From Saprospira grandis (GTDB lineage: Bacteria; Bacteroidota; Bacteroidia; Chitinophagales; Saprospiraceae), in assembly GCF_027594745.1 (NCBI RefSeq), contig NZ_CP110854.1, positions 1,550,001-1,614,000 of the forward strand: 64,000 nt of DNA, written 5' to 3'. Below the pieces are notes generated by a model. That model was not told where the DNA came from. It searched no databases and saw nothing but the letters and a program-made list of their open reading frames with translations. Position numbers and translations under genes: made by a program. This document shows, one piece after another, positions 1 through 7,260 of this stretch (positions are counted from its first letter, which is position 1; each line of letters starts with the position of its first letter).

Positions 1-79
1 CATAGTTTTGTATTGAGGGGCTAAAGATACATTAGATTATCTAGAACTCATTTAAAAAACCTTAAGCTTCTGTGGGGGC

Positions 80-114
80 AAAAAAAACGCAGCCTTTAGG
101 GCTGCGTTTTTTTT
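80..114 (-). terminator. Terminator of pyrH
   Basis: An 8-bp stem (ACGCAGCC at 87-94, GGCTGCGT at 100-107) is flanked by A and T runs on both sides. Read on the minus strand it lies just past the pyrH stop and ends in a T tract. It could also serve a plus-strand transcript. Confidence 0.75.
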
Positions 115-131
115 GGTTTTTCTGGGCTGTT

Positions 132-851
132 TTATTCGCTATCGTTGGTCACTAGTGTCCCGATGGCTTCTCCTTTCAGGATGCGGATCAGGTTATTAGG
201 TTCATTGATATCAAAAACCACAATAGGCATAGCATTTTCTTGGCACATCGTAAAGGCCGTCATATCCATAATAGAGAGGCCGGAGCGGATAATTTCTAAG
301 AAAGAGATATTATCAAACTTTTTGGCCTTGGGGTCTAGTTCGGGATCGGCGGTATAAATACCATCTACGCGGGTACCTTTAAGGATCACATCGGCGTTAA
401 TTTCGCTAGCGCGGAGGGCTGCTGCGGAGTCGGTAGTAAAATAAGGGTTACCAGTTCCTGCGGCAAAAATAACCACACGGCCTTTTTCTAGGTGTCGGAT
501 AGCTCGGCGGCGGATATAGGGTTCGGCGACTTTATCCATACCGAGGGCGGTCATCAGGCGGGTGTAGATACCTTCTGCTTCTAGGGCAGATTGCAGGGCT
601 AGGCCGTTGATCACGGTAGCGAGCATCCCCATATAATCGCCTTGAACTCTTTCGATGCCAGAATCCTTGGCTTCTAGTCCGCGAAAAATATTTCCTCCTC
701 CGATAACGACAGCCACCTCAATACCTTGGTCGATGGCTCTACGAATTTCGGAAGCATAATGTACGAGCATTTTGGGAGAGATACCAAAATCTTTGCCGCC
801 CATCAGCGACTCACCACTAAGTTTGAGCAGAACTCTTTTATAATTAGCCAT
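132..851 (-). CDS. pyrH: UMP kinase
   Basis: Uridylate kinase, which phosphorylates UMP to UDP in cytoplasmic pyrimidine nucleotide synthesis. The 239-residue length is normal for bacterial PyrH. Family landmarks are visible: KLSGESL near the N-terminus, the glycine-rich VIGGGNIFRG near residue 50, and GTGNPYFTTDSAAALRA near residues 132-148. The ATG at 851 gives MANYKRVLLKLSGE, a standard start. It follows tsf on the same strand, but a strong hairpin (911-944) lies between them, so it may be partly uncoupled from the ribosomal operon. The rpsB-tsf-pyrH order is common in bacteria. Confidence 0.97.
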   Translation of the reverse strand: MANYKRVLLKLSGESLMGGKDFGISPKMLVHYASEIRRAIDQGIEVAVVIGGGNIFRGLEAKDSGIERVQGDYMGMLATVINGLALQSALEAEGIYTRLMTALGMDKVAEPYIRRRAIRHLEKGRVVIFAAGTGNPYFTTDSAAALRASEINADVILKGTRVDGIYTADPELDPKAKKFDNISFLEIIRSGLSIMDMTAFTMCQENAMPIVVFDINEPNNLIRILKGEAIGTLVTNDSE

Positions 852-910
852 GATAATAGAAAGCTTCTAGAAGTTGTTGAAAAGATCTGTCTCTGTCTAT
901 TTTTGGGTAT

Positions 911-944
911 AAAAAAAGCGTTTCGACGGCATCGAAACGCTTTT
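911..944 (-). terminator. Hairpin terminator between tsf and pyrH
   Basis: A 13-bp perfect stem including A/T flanks (914-926 with 932-944, loop CGGCA). On the minus strand it follows the tsf stop and ends in a T run, so it should end or attenuate the rplM-tsf transcript before pyrH. Confidence 0.8.
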
Positions 945-963
945 ATATTTGCTTATACAAGCA

Positions 964-1800
964 TTAACCTAGGGTAATGTGTACAAAAGAAGTAACCGTA
1001 AGGTCTTTATCTAGTGTACCAAGGAATTGAGCAACAGTTTGCTTATTTCCTTTTACGAACTCTTGGTTAAGGAGAGTATTTTCTTTGTAGAAAGCATTGA
1101 GTTTACCCATAGCGATACGCTCGAGCAACTGCTCGGGCTTACCTTCATTGCGGGCAACTTCTTTTCCGATTTCGATCTCTTTCTCTACGATAGAGGCATC
1201 AACACCGTCCTTATCTACAGCGATGGGGTGCATAGCAGCGATTTGCATAGCTACATCTTTACCGGCAGTTTCTAGGTTATCAACATCTTTGTTGAAGCCT
1301 ACAACAACACCGGCTTTATTGCCCATGTGTACATAAGAGATAACTTTAGCAGCTTCAACGCGGCCGTAGCTATTCAACTCAATTTTTTCACCGATAACCC
1401 CTGTTTTCTCAACGAGAGCATCAGCTACAGTTTTGCCAGCGCTTAGTTCTAGAGCGGCAAGAGCTTCAGCATTTTCGGGGAAGTTAGCCAAGGCCAACTC
1501 AGCGATAGAAGCTACAAAAGCAACGAATTCGTCGTTTTTGGCTACAAAGTCAGTTTCGCAGCTAATACGAACAGCGATACCTTTGCTGTTATCTTCTGAA
1601 GTGAGTGCCAAAACAACGCCCTCTTTAGCTTCGCGGTCTGCGCGCTTTTCGGTCATTTTTTGGCCCTTCTTACGAAGATACTCAATAGCACCGTCAAAGT
1701 CGCCTTCAGCTTCTTGTAGGGCTTTTTTACAATCCATCATGCCCGCGCCAGTTTGGTCGCGTAGCTTTTTAACTTCGGCTGCAGAAATTTTGAAAGCCAT
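964..1800 (-). CDS. tsf: Elongation factor Ts
   Basis: Nucleotide-exchange factor for EF-Tu. The N-terminal UBA-like segment with LRDQTGAGMMDCKKAL (about residues 12-27) and the SCETDFVAKNDEF motif (about 80-92) are diagnostic. The open frame extends to a TTG at 1806 (M-T-M), but the ATG at 1800 giving MAFKISAAEV is the conserved start and was chosen; it yields 278 residues. It lies 43 bp after rpsB in the same operon. Confidence 0.97.
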   Translation of the reverse strand: MAFKISAAEVKKLRDQTGAGMMDCKKALQEAEGDFDGAIEYLRKKGQKMTEKRADREAKEGVVLALTSEDNSKGIAVRISCETDFVAKNDEFVAFVASIAELALANFPENAEALAALELSAGKTVADALVEKTGVIGEKIELNSYGRVEAAKVISYVHMGNKAGVVVGFNKDVDNLETAGKDVAMQIAAMHPIAVDKDGVDASIVEKEIEIGKEVARNEGKPEQLLERIAMGKLNAFYKENTLLNQEFVKGNKQTVAQFLGTLDKDLTVTSFVHITLG

Positions 1801-1843
1801 TGTCAATTATTGGTTTATAAGGTGTGAGATGTGATGTCGTCGC

Positions 1844-2569
1844 TTATTTCTCGGCGCTAGCCTTTTTTTCCTCTTTCACTTTTTTGCCTTCTTCTAGGCC
1901 TTCGCGGATAGCCTCAGTGAGGTAGTTTACCACGATAGCGATAGCTTTAGAAGCATCATCGTTAGAAGGAACAGCAAAATCTACTACAGTAGGATCAGAG
2001 TTAGTATCTACGATACCAATAGTGCTAATACCCAAACGCTTGGCTTCAGCAATAGCCAAGTGCTCATGGCTAATGTCTACAACAAACAAAGTATTAGGCA
2101 GACGGTTAAGGTCAGCAATACCACCAAACATACGGTTTAGTTTAGCGTGCTTACGGCTAAGTACCAAACGCTCTTTCTTAGTGATATTATCTAGCGTACC
2201 ATCATTGAGCATGCGCTCGATGCTTTGCATTTTGCGTACAGACTTGCGGATAGTCGCAAAGTTTGTCATCATACCTCCCAACCAACGGTCAGTAACAAAA
2301 GGCATGTTTACGCTGCGGGCAGCAGTTTCTACAATACCGCGAGCCTGCTTTTTAGTCCCAACAAAAAGGATCTTTTTGCCAGACTTAGCCATTTGTTTCA
2401 TGACTTTAGCAGTCTCTTCTAGCGATTCAATTGTGCGGTTAAGGTCAATTACGTGAATACCTTTACGCTCCATAAAAATGAAGGGACGCATTTTGGGGTT
2501 CCACTTTCTTTTCATGTGGCCAAAATGACAACCCGCATCCAACAACTCTTTATAAGTAGGTGTTTGCAT
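1844..2569 (-). CDS. rpsB: 30S ribosomal protein S2
   Basis: Component of the 30S subunit. The N-terminal LLDAGCHFGHMKRKWNPKM stretch, FVGTKKQA (about residue 69) and DRWLGGMMTNF are characteristic of S2. The 241-residue length is normal, with a short Lys/Glu-rich tail (EEGKKVKEEKKASAEK) typical of this phylum. It sits between rpsI (67-bp gap) and tsf (43-bp gap) on the same strand. Confidence 0.97.
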   Translation of the reverse strand: MQTPTYKELLDAGCHFGHMKRKWNPKMRPFIFMERKGIHVIDLNRTIESLEETAKVMKQMAKSGKKILFVGTKKQARGIVETAARSVNMPFVTDRWLGGMMTNFATIRKSVRKMQSIERMLNDGTLDNITKKERLVLSRKHAKLNRMFGGIADLNRLPNTLFVVDISHEHLAIAEAKRLGISTIGIVDTNSDPTVVDFAVPSNDDASKAIAIVVNYLTEAIREGLEEGKKVKEEKKASAEK

Positions 2570-2636
2570 ATCTTTATCTATAATTTGTAGCTTGGGCCGC
2601 TAAGCAGCCCCAAGCAGAGAGATGGCAGAAATAAAA

Positions 2637-3023
2637 TTAACGTTTGCTGAACTGGAAGCTCTTACGGGCCTTGGGCTTACCGTATTTCTTACGCTCAACA
2701 GAACGAGGATCACGACTGAGGTATTTTTTCACCTTGAGCGGGCTGCGGAACTCTTCGTTCAACTCTACCAACGCTCTAGAAATACCCAAACGAACAGCCT
2801 CCGCTTGTCCTTTGATTCCACCCCCGCTTACATTCACTTGAATGTCATATAGGTTCTGTACTTCTACCTCTTGTAGAGGAGCCACTACTTTACCATGAAT
2901 GTGGATAGCAGGAAAGTACTCTTTATAATCAAGACCATTTACCGTTACTTTGCCAGAACCCTGACGCAGGTATACACGGGCTACGGCCGCTTTTCTTCTT
3001 CCGATAGTGTTAATCATTTCCAT
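2637..3023 (-). CDS. rpsI: 30S ribosomal protein S9
   Basis: Component of the 30S head, whose C-terminal tail reaches the P-site tRNA. INTIGRRKAAVARVYLRQGSG at the N-terminus and the basic C-terminus ending FSKR are typical. The 128-residue length is normal. The ATG at 3023 (MEMINTIG) was preferred over the ATG two codons later because family members start this way. It follows rplM by 20 bp, the usual rplM-rpsI pairing. Confidence 0.97.
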   Translation of the reverse strand: MEMINTIGRRKAAVARVYLRQGSGKVTVNGLDYKEYFPAIHIHGKVVAPLQEVEVQNLYDIQVNVSGGGIKGQAEAVRLGISRALVELNEEFRSPLKVKKYLSRDPRSVERKKYGKPKARKSFQFSKR

Positions 3024-3043
3024 ATCGTAATACTTGCGTTTTA

Positions 3044-3496
3044 TTATTTATTAGTAGGATCGAAAGGCTGAGGCTTCTGGGCCTGATGAGGATGCTCCGA
3101 ACCTTCATATACAAACAATTTTTTGAAAGTGGCACGACCCAATTTGTTCTTGGGCAACATACCTTTGATCGCATTCTCTAGCACGCGGCGAGGACGCTTG
3201 GCCAACAACTCTGCAGCTGTAGCCGACTTCTGACCACCGGGGTAACCAGAGTAAGTCAAATATACTTTCTTTTGCAATTTGCGACCAGTCAAGTTGATTT
3301 TCTCAGCATTGATGATGATCACATAGTCTCCTGTATCTACATGAGGAGTAAAGCATGCTTTGTGCTTGCCTCTTAGTACTTTGGCAATTTCAGAAGCAAG
3401 ACGACCTAGGGTTTTACCCTCTGCATCCACAACCCACCAGTTGCGCTCTACGGTCTCTTTTTTTGCAGACTGTGTTCTGTAACTCAGCGTATCCAC
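3044..3496 (-). CDS. rplM: 50S ribosomal protein L13
   Basis: Early-assembling 50S protein. It starts MDTLSYRTQSAKKE, the usual Bacteroidota L13 N-terminus, followed by WWVVDAEGKTLGRLAS and VKGMLPKNKLG-like motifs (AIKGMLPKNKLGR near residue 113). 150 residues. First gene of the minus-strand operon rplM-rpsI-rpsB-tsf; a -7-like element lies about 80 bp upstream at 3579-3586. Confidence 0.97.
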   Translation of the reverse strand: MDTLSYRTQSAKKETVERNWWVVDAEGKTLGRLASEIAKVLRGKHKACFTPHVDTGDYVIIINAEKINLTGRKLQKKVYLTYSGYPGGQKSATAAELLAKRPRRVLENAIKGMLPKNKLGRATFKKLFVYEGSEHPHQAQKPQPFDPTNK

Positions 3497-3578
3497 AATT
3501 CCTATAATTTTATATTAGTAATCAATTTATTAGCGGCTTTTGAGCACAAAAACAATCTACTTTAGCCCAAAGCGCTTG

Positions 3579-3586
3579 CAAATGTA
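3579..3586 (-). promoter_or_regulatory. Candidate -7 promoter element of rplM operon
   Basis: Minus strand reads TACATTTG, matching the Bacteroidota -7 consensus TANNTTTG, about 83 bp before the rplM ATG. No clear TTG -33 box lies at the expected distance, so this is a moderate call. Confidence 0.5.
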
Positions 3587-3709
3587 CAATTCCTATTCTG
3601 TATTCGGAAGCTTTTTTATGGGTTTTTTCAACTACCCTTTTATAAATCACTGAAAATCAACCCAAAAATCGCACAAAAATTTTAAAACCGCTCTTTTTCA
3701 AGGGGTTTT

Positions 3710-3846
3710 GGGGCCCGCGGCCGGCTAGGCCTCTCGGCCTAGGTCGGCCGCCGCTATGCTGCGGGGCTCGCAGGTCTGCTCGGCCCTGCGGCGGCTCCGC
3801 CGCCTGGGTCTGCCGCTGCGCGCCACCCGCTCCGCAGCGCTGGGCC
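3710..3846 (+). repeat. GC-rich modular repeat, copy 1 (GGGGCCCGCGGCC subtype)
   Basis: Starts TTTTGGGGCCCGCGGCCGG, carries the family core GCTCGCAGGTCTGCTCGGCC, a slot stem GGCGGC/GCCGCC, and ends CGCAGCGCTGGGCC. It lies upstream of the rplM operon promoter with no gene in it. Confidence 0.9.
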
Positions 3847-3964
3847 AATATAGGCCTGGCCGCATTCCTCTTCTCTTGAGCAATCAATAGCCCCCCTCTT
3901 GAGTGGATTTGTTAATACTTTGTTAAAACAGGGACTAAACGAACTTTGTTGATGACCCTAATGA

Positions 3965-4258
3965 GCTAGCTTTTTCCTTGCTCAAGCTAGCGTTCCCCTT
4001 GCTCGGGCTAGCTTTTCTCTTGCTCGAGCTAGCTTTTCCCTTGCTCGAGCTAGCTTTTCTCTTGCTCGGGCTAGCTTTTCTCTTGCTCGAGCTAGCTTTT
4101 CTCTTGCTCGGGCTAGCTTTTCCCTTGCTCGGGCTAGCTTTTTCCTTGCTCGAGCTAGCTTTTCCCTTGCTCGGGCTAGCTTTTCCCTTGCTCGGGCTAG
4201 CTTTTTCCTTGCTTGAGCTAGCTTTCCCCTTGCTCGGGCTAGCTTTTTCCTTAGTGCT
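3965..4258 (+). repeat. Tandem array of fourteen 21-bp units
   Basis: Fourteen direct repeats of exactly 21 bp beginning GCTAGC (starts at 3965, 3986, 4007 and every 21 bp to 4238). Typical unit: GCTAGCTTTTCCCTTGCTCGG. Variation is mostly C/T in the middle and A/G at the last base. It abuts the inverted-repeat element at 4285. Because 21 is a multiple of three, a spurious open frame with a seven-residue repeat runs through it. Confidence 0.97.
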
Positions 4259-4284
4259 TAAAAGCAGGATTCAGCCATTCATCG

Positions 4285-4486
4285 CCTAGGGACAAGCCCC
4301 TAGGCTAAGCCAATGGAGTCAGCCCTGACAAGGGCCTCAACTGTTGATATACAAGGCCTTGCTCAGTTGTTATCGCAAAGAAAAACCTCATCCAAAGGCC
4401 CTCTTTAGAGGGCTGTCTGAAAAAGCTAGCCTAGGGGCTCGTCCCTAGGCAGCATAAAGGGGAACGCAAAATTTCAAACAGACTCT
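4285..4486 (+). mobile_element. MITE-like element with 23-bp terminal inverted repeats, copy A
   Basis: The 165-bp body (4285-4449) is bounded by CCTAGGGACAAGCCCCTAGG and its near-perfect inverse ending in CCTAGG at 4449; homology with the copy at 56138-56337 (opposite strand) continues about 37 bp further, to the CAGACTC near 4486. The body has an internal palindrome GGCCCTCTTTAGAGGGC-like segment (shared with the other copy). No coding capacity. Calling it mobile is inference from dispersal and terminal inverted repeats. Confidence 0.75.
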
Positions 4487-4534
4487 GAGCCCAAAAACAG
4501 CCTAGCCTAGCCTAGCAAAGACATTAACTTTAAA

Positions 4535-4564
4535 TTGTTTTTTTTTCAAAAAGGATTACATTTG
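4535..4564 (+). promoter_or_regulatory. Bacteroidota-type promoter of the T9SS cargo gene
   Basis: TTG at 4535-4537 and TACATTTG at 4557-4564 with 19 bp between them match TTG-N17..23-TANNTTTG. The ATG of the downstream gene is 31 bp further on. Confidence 0.75.
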
Positions 4565-4595
4565 CCATTATCTTAAACTTCTAAATAAAATACTC

Positions 4596-5561
4596 ATGAG
4601 GTATTTATTACTTTTTCTTACTCTTTTCACATTTTTCAATGTCACAAAAGCCCAACAACTAGATACTGTTGGCTGGTGCCCTCCTGGGGCGACTTGGGTA
4701 TATTCGGTCTCGGCTTGGGGGCCAGATAGCTACCTAAAATATACTTATGAGAAGGATACTCTGCTTCTGAACCAAGCGGTTAAGAAAATAGCCCTTAGCC
4801 GTGTCAATTATATAGGGCCAACTGTCGGTCAGGGCAGATCGGAGAGCCAGATAGGCTATGAGTATGAATATATGTCTAATGACAGTCTTTATTTTTATGA
4901 TCCTACTAGCAATAGCTTTATCCTCAAGTTTGATTTTAATGCAGTGCAGGGTGATTCTTTAATTGTTCGCAATCCGCGTTCAACTTGTGATAGCCTCCCT
5001 AACTTTCCGGACCAAGATACGCTCTATATAGACAGCCTCTCTCAGGATACTTTTAACCAACTTATCTTTGATCGTTACCACCTAAGTTCTGGCAGCTTTG
5101 AGTCTTTTCGATTCGATCCTGTCATCAAATACATAGGTAGTTTTGAGAGTTTTCATCCCGAGGTCTCTGAAACGACCTGTCCTCTGCCCATTGATGGCTA
5201 TGTTCATAAACAGCTATTTTTCTATCAGGACAGTCTTCGTGGCCGACTAGTTTTTAGCGAAAACTATAATGATACCCTTGTTGATAACATCATCAGCAAT
5301 ATTTTCAGAACGGAGTCGGGAATTTCGGCAGCAAAAGAAGTGCGGGTATTTCCGAATCCAGCGCAGGATGAGCTTTGGCTAGATATAGCGCTAAATGGCG
5401 CATTGAATCTTAGCATTTATAATTTGGCGGGGCAGGAAGTTCGTCATTTTCAGCTGCATCAAAATCACTTTTCTATTCGAGACTTGCCCAAGGGCATGTA
5501 CATCTTACATTTGCGAACAGATGATCAACAGTTTTATCAAACTAAATTTGTGAAACAATAG
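4596..5561 (+). CDS. Secreted protein with T9SS C-terminal sorting domain
   Basis: 321 residues. Residues 1-19 (MRYLLLFLTLFTFFNVTKA) are a Sec signal peptide. The central region (about 20-240) matches no family I recognise. The last ~75 residues, VFPNPAQDELWLDI ... IYNLAGQEV ... LPKGMYILHL ... KFVKQ, form a type A T9SS C-terminal domain, which targets proteins across the outer membrane through the Por machinery. Function of the passenger is unknown. It stands alone between a repeat island and a bidirectional terminator, with its own promoter at 4535-4564. Confidence 0.9.
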   Translation: MRYLLLFLTLFTFFNVTKAQQLDTVGWCPPGATWVYSVSAWGPDSYLKYTYEKDTLLLNQAVKKIALSRVNYIGPTVGQGRSESQIGYEYEYMSNDSLYFYDPTSNSFILKFDFNAVQGDSLIVRNPRSTCDSLPNFPDQDTLYIDSLSQDTFNQLIFDRYHLSSGSFESFRFDPVIKYIGSFESFHPEVSETTCPLPIDGYVHKQLFFYQDSLRGRLVFSENYNDTLVDNIISNIFRTESGISAAKEVRVFPNPAQDELWLDIALNGALNLSIYNLAGQEVRHFQLHQNHFSIRDLPKGMYILHLRTDDQQFYQTKFVKQ

Positions 5562-5578
5562 CTTGGTTGAAGAATGTC

Positions 5579-5611
5579 AAAAGCCCAGCAGATTAGTTAT
5601 CTGCTGGGCTT
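5579..5611. terminator. Bidirectional terminator
   Basis: AAAAGCCCAGCAGAT paired with ATCTGCTGGGCTTTT around a 5-nt loop, with A and T runs on both sides. It follows the plus-strand gene at once and lies past repeat copy 2 for the minus-strand permease gene. Confidence 0.85.
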
Positions 5612-5627
5612 TTTTATGTGGTCCTAC

Positions 5628-5873
5628 AGGCGGCTTCGCCGCCGCAGGCCTAGCGATGTGCAGGGGTGGCCGAAGGCCAGACCAAAGCCGCCAAAGGCGG
5701 CTGCAGGGCCGAGCGAGCAGCGAGCCCCGCAACGTAGCGCAGCAAGGCGAAGCCGCAGCGGAGGCCCCAAAATAACAGCGAGCCCCGCAACGACAACAAG
5801 GACTTTAGTCCGCAGTTCGACGACCGAAGGGAGTAACCGCCGCAAGGCGAAGCCGCAGCGGAGGCCCCAAAAC
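5628..5873 (-). repeat. GC-rich modular repeat, copy 2 (composite)
   Basis: Minus-oriented copy lying between the permease stop and terminator 5579-5611, so it should be transcribed as the permease 3' untranslated region. The GCGGAGGCCCCAAAA end occurs twice (near 5773 and 5873), as if one copy's end was inserted into or duplicated beside another. It carries the CAACAAG-stem-GCAGTTCGACGA module (stem GGAC/GTCC). Confidence 0.88.
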
Positions 5874-5877
5874 CTCA

Positions 5878-7155
5878 TTATCGTCCAGCACGCATAGCTT
5901 CTACAGCTTCCATTTTAGAGGCAGAATAGGCGGGAATAATACCTGCGATCACGCCAGAAAAGGCGGCAATACTGAGGCCGAGTACGGCATTATAAGTAGA
6001 TAAAAAGATGGGGAAATCGGCAAAATGGGTAACCGCTAGGGCGGCCAGGTAGACCAAAAACAGGCCGATAGCCCCACCAAAAAGGCAGAGTAAAATCGAC
6101 TCGATCAGGAACTCCATGAGGATCATATAGCGCTTAGCGCCTAGGGCTTTTTTCACACCGATCAGGTTGGTGCGTTCTTTTACGGAAACGAACATAATAT
6201 TGGCCACCGAAAAGACGCCCACGATAATGGCAAAGCCGCCAATAAAGAGGCCTGCTAGATTAATGACGCCAAAAATGCTGCTGAGAAAATTGGAGAGAAT
6301 AGAGAGCGTATTGAGGGCAAAATTGTCCTCTTCTTTTGGGGGCAGGCGGCGGCTAGCGCGGAGCACCCCCACCAATTCCGTTTTGAGGGCCTCTACATCT
6401 ACGCCTGTTTCGGCTTTTACGGAAATAGAGCTACGGCCGCGGTTCATGGCCGAGCGGCCTAAGTTAATATACTTGCGGGCCGTATTATAGGGGATGATCG
6501 CGACATTATCGAAATTAATGGGGTTAATGAGGTCCTTTCCTTCTTTTTTGAGCACCCCCACCACCTTAAGTTTTTGTCCTTTAGACTTAATCCAGCGGCC
6601 CAGAGCGGACTCCCCTTCACGGAAAAGCGCCTTATAGACCTCATAGCCGATCACCACCTCGTTTTGGCCTCTAAAAAAGCTATTAGGAGTAAAGTATCGG
6701 CCTTGTTCGAACTCTAGGCCGAAGATATCTTTATAATCGGGGGTAACGCCCATATAGAACACCCCAGCGGCCTGTCCCAGCTTAGACTCTGTATTGCTAC
6801 CGCCAATAAACACACTAAAAGAAGTTTTGCCAGCGGTTTGGCAATTGGCCTTAATGGCTTCAAAATCTCGGTAAGAGGGTTCTGGGCGGCGCATATACTT
6901 CCAGTAATTCTCTCTGGGGTCTTCGCCCCAGGGCATCGTATTCACATAGACCACATCATCGCCTAGCTGCTCAAAGCTTTTGCGGATACTATACTCTAGG
7001 GAATCGACTGCGGAGAAGACCATAATCACGCACCAGATACCGATCGTAATGCCGAGCAGGGAAAGTAGGGTACGGAGTTTATTGCCAAACAATTGTTGGA
7101 GGGCCAGGAAGCAGGCCTCGAAAAAGAGGCGAAAAAAGAGGAGAACGGCAGCCAT
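5878..7155 (-). CDS. MacB/FtsX-like ABC transporter permease
   Basis: Inner-membrane permease of the MacB_PCD/FtsX family: an N-terminal transmembrane segment (LRTLLSLLGITIGIWCVIMVFSAVDSL), a large periplasmic domain (FDGLEFEQGRYFTPNSFF-like; RGQNEVVIGYEV; VVGVLKKEG), then three C-terminal transmembrane segments with VKERTNLIGVKKALGAKR between the first two. Such permeases move lipoproteins, peptides or drugs with a separate ATPase; none lies beside it here. An upstream ATG at 7194 would add 13 residues, but it sits inside the terminator hairpin at 7184-7210, so the ATG at 7155 (MAAVLLFFRL, 425 residues) is preferred. Confidence 0.88.
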   Translation of the reverse strand: MAAVLLFFRLFFEACFLALQQLFGNKLRTLLSLLGITIGIWCVIMVFSAVDSLEYSIRKSFEQLGDDVVYVNTMPWGEDPRENYWKYMRRPEPSYRDFEAIKANCQTAGKTSFSVFIGGSNTESKLGQAAGVFYMGVTPDYKDIFGLEFEQGRYFTPNSFFRGQNEVVIGYEVYKALFREGESALGRWIKSKGQKLKVVGVLKKEGKDLINPINFDNVAIIPYNTARKYINLGRSAMNRGRSSISVKAETGVDVEALKTELVGVLRASRRLPPKEEDNFALNTLSILSNFLSSIFGVINLAGLFIGGFAIIVGVFSVANIMFVSVKERTNLIGVKKALGAKRYMILMEFLIESILLCLFGGAIGLFLVYLAALAVTHFADFPIFLSTYNAVLGLSIAAFSGVIAGIIPAYSASKMEAVEAMRAGR

Positions 7156-7173
7156 AGAAAAATCGGGTTGAAG

Positions 7174-7210
7174 CCAAAAAATGGGGAGACTCATCTAAGA
7201 TAAGTCTCCC
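7174..7210 (-). terminator. Terminator of the CHAT gene
   Basis: GGGAGACT (7184-7191) pairs with AGTCTCCC (7203-7210), with an inner ATCT/AGAT stem. On the minus strand the stem is followed by CATTTTTT. It lies 50 bp after the CHAT gene stop and overlaps the longest possible start of the permease gene. Confidence 0.75.
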
Positions 7211-7260
7211 GATCAAGAGTTTACTAACTTTTAGAGTAAAATAAGGTTTAGCTAGACCAA

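Noticed and set aside
3978..4289. Open frame with a seven-residue LLELAF-type repeat
   Set aside because: It is the 21-bp DNA array read in a stop-free frame; unit length divisible by three explains the openness, and no signal or start context supports it.
5563..5897. Short open frames in the GC-rich repeats (for example 18673-18943, 24690-24947, 36654-36998, 43325-43642)
   Set aside because: They arise from high GC in the repeats, differ between copies and have no conserved protein product.
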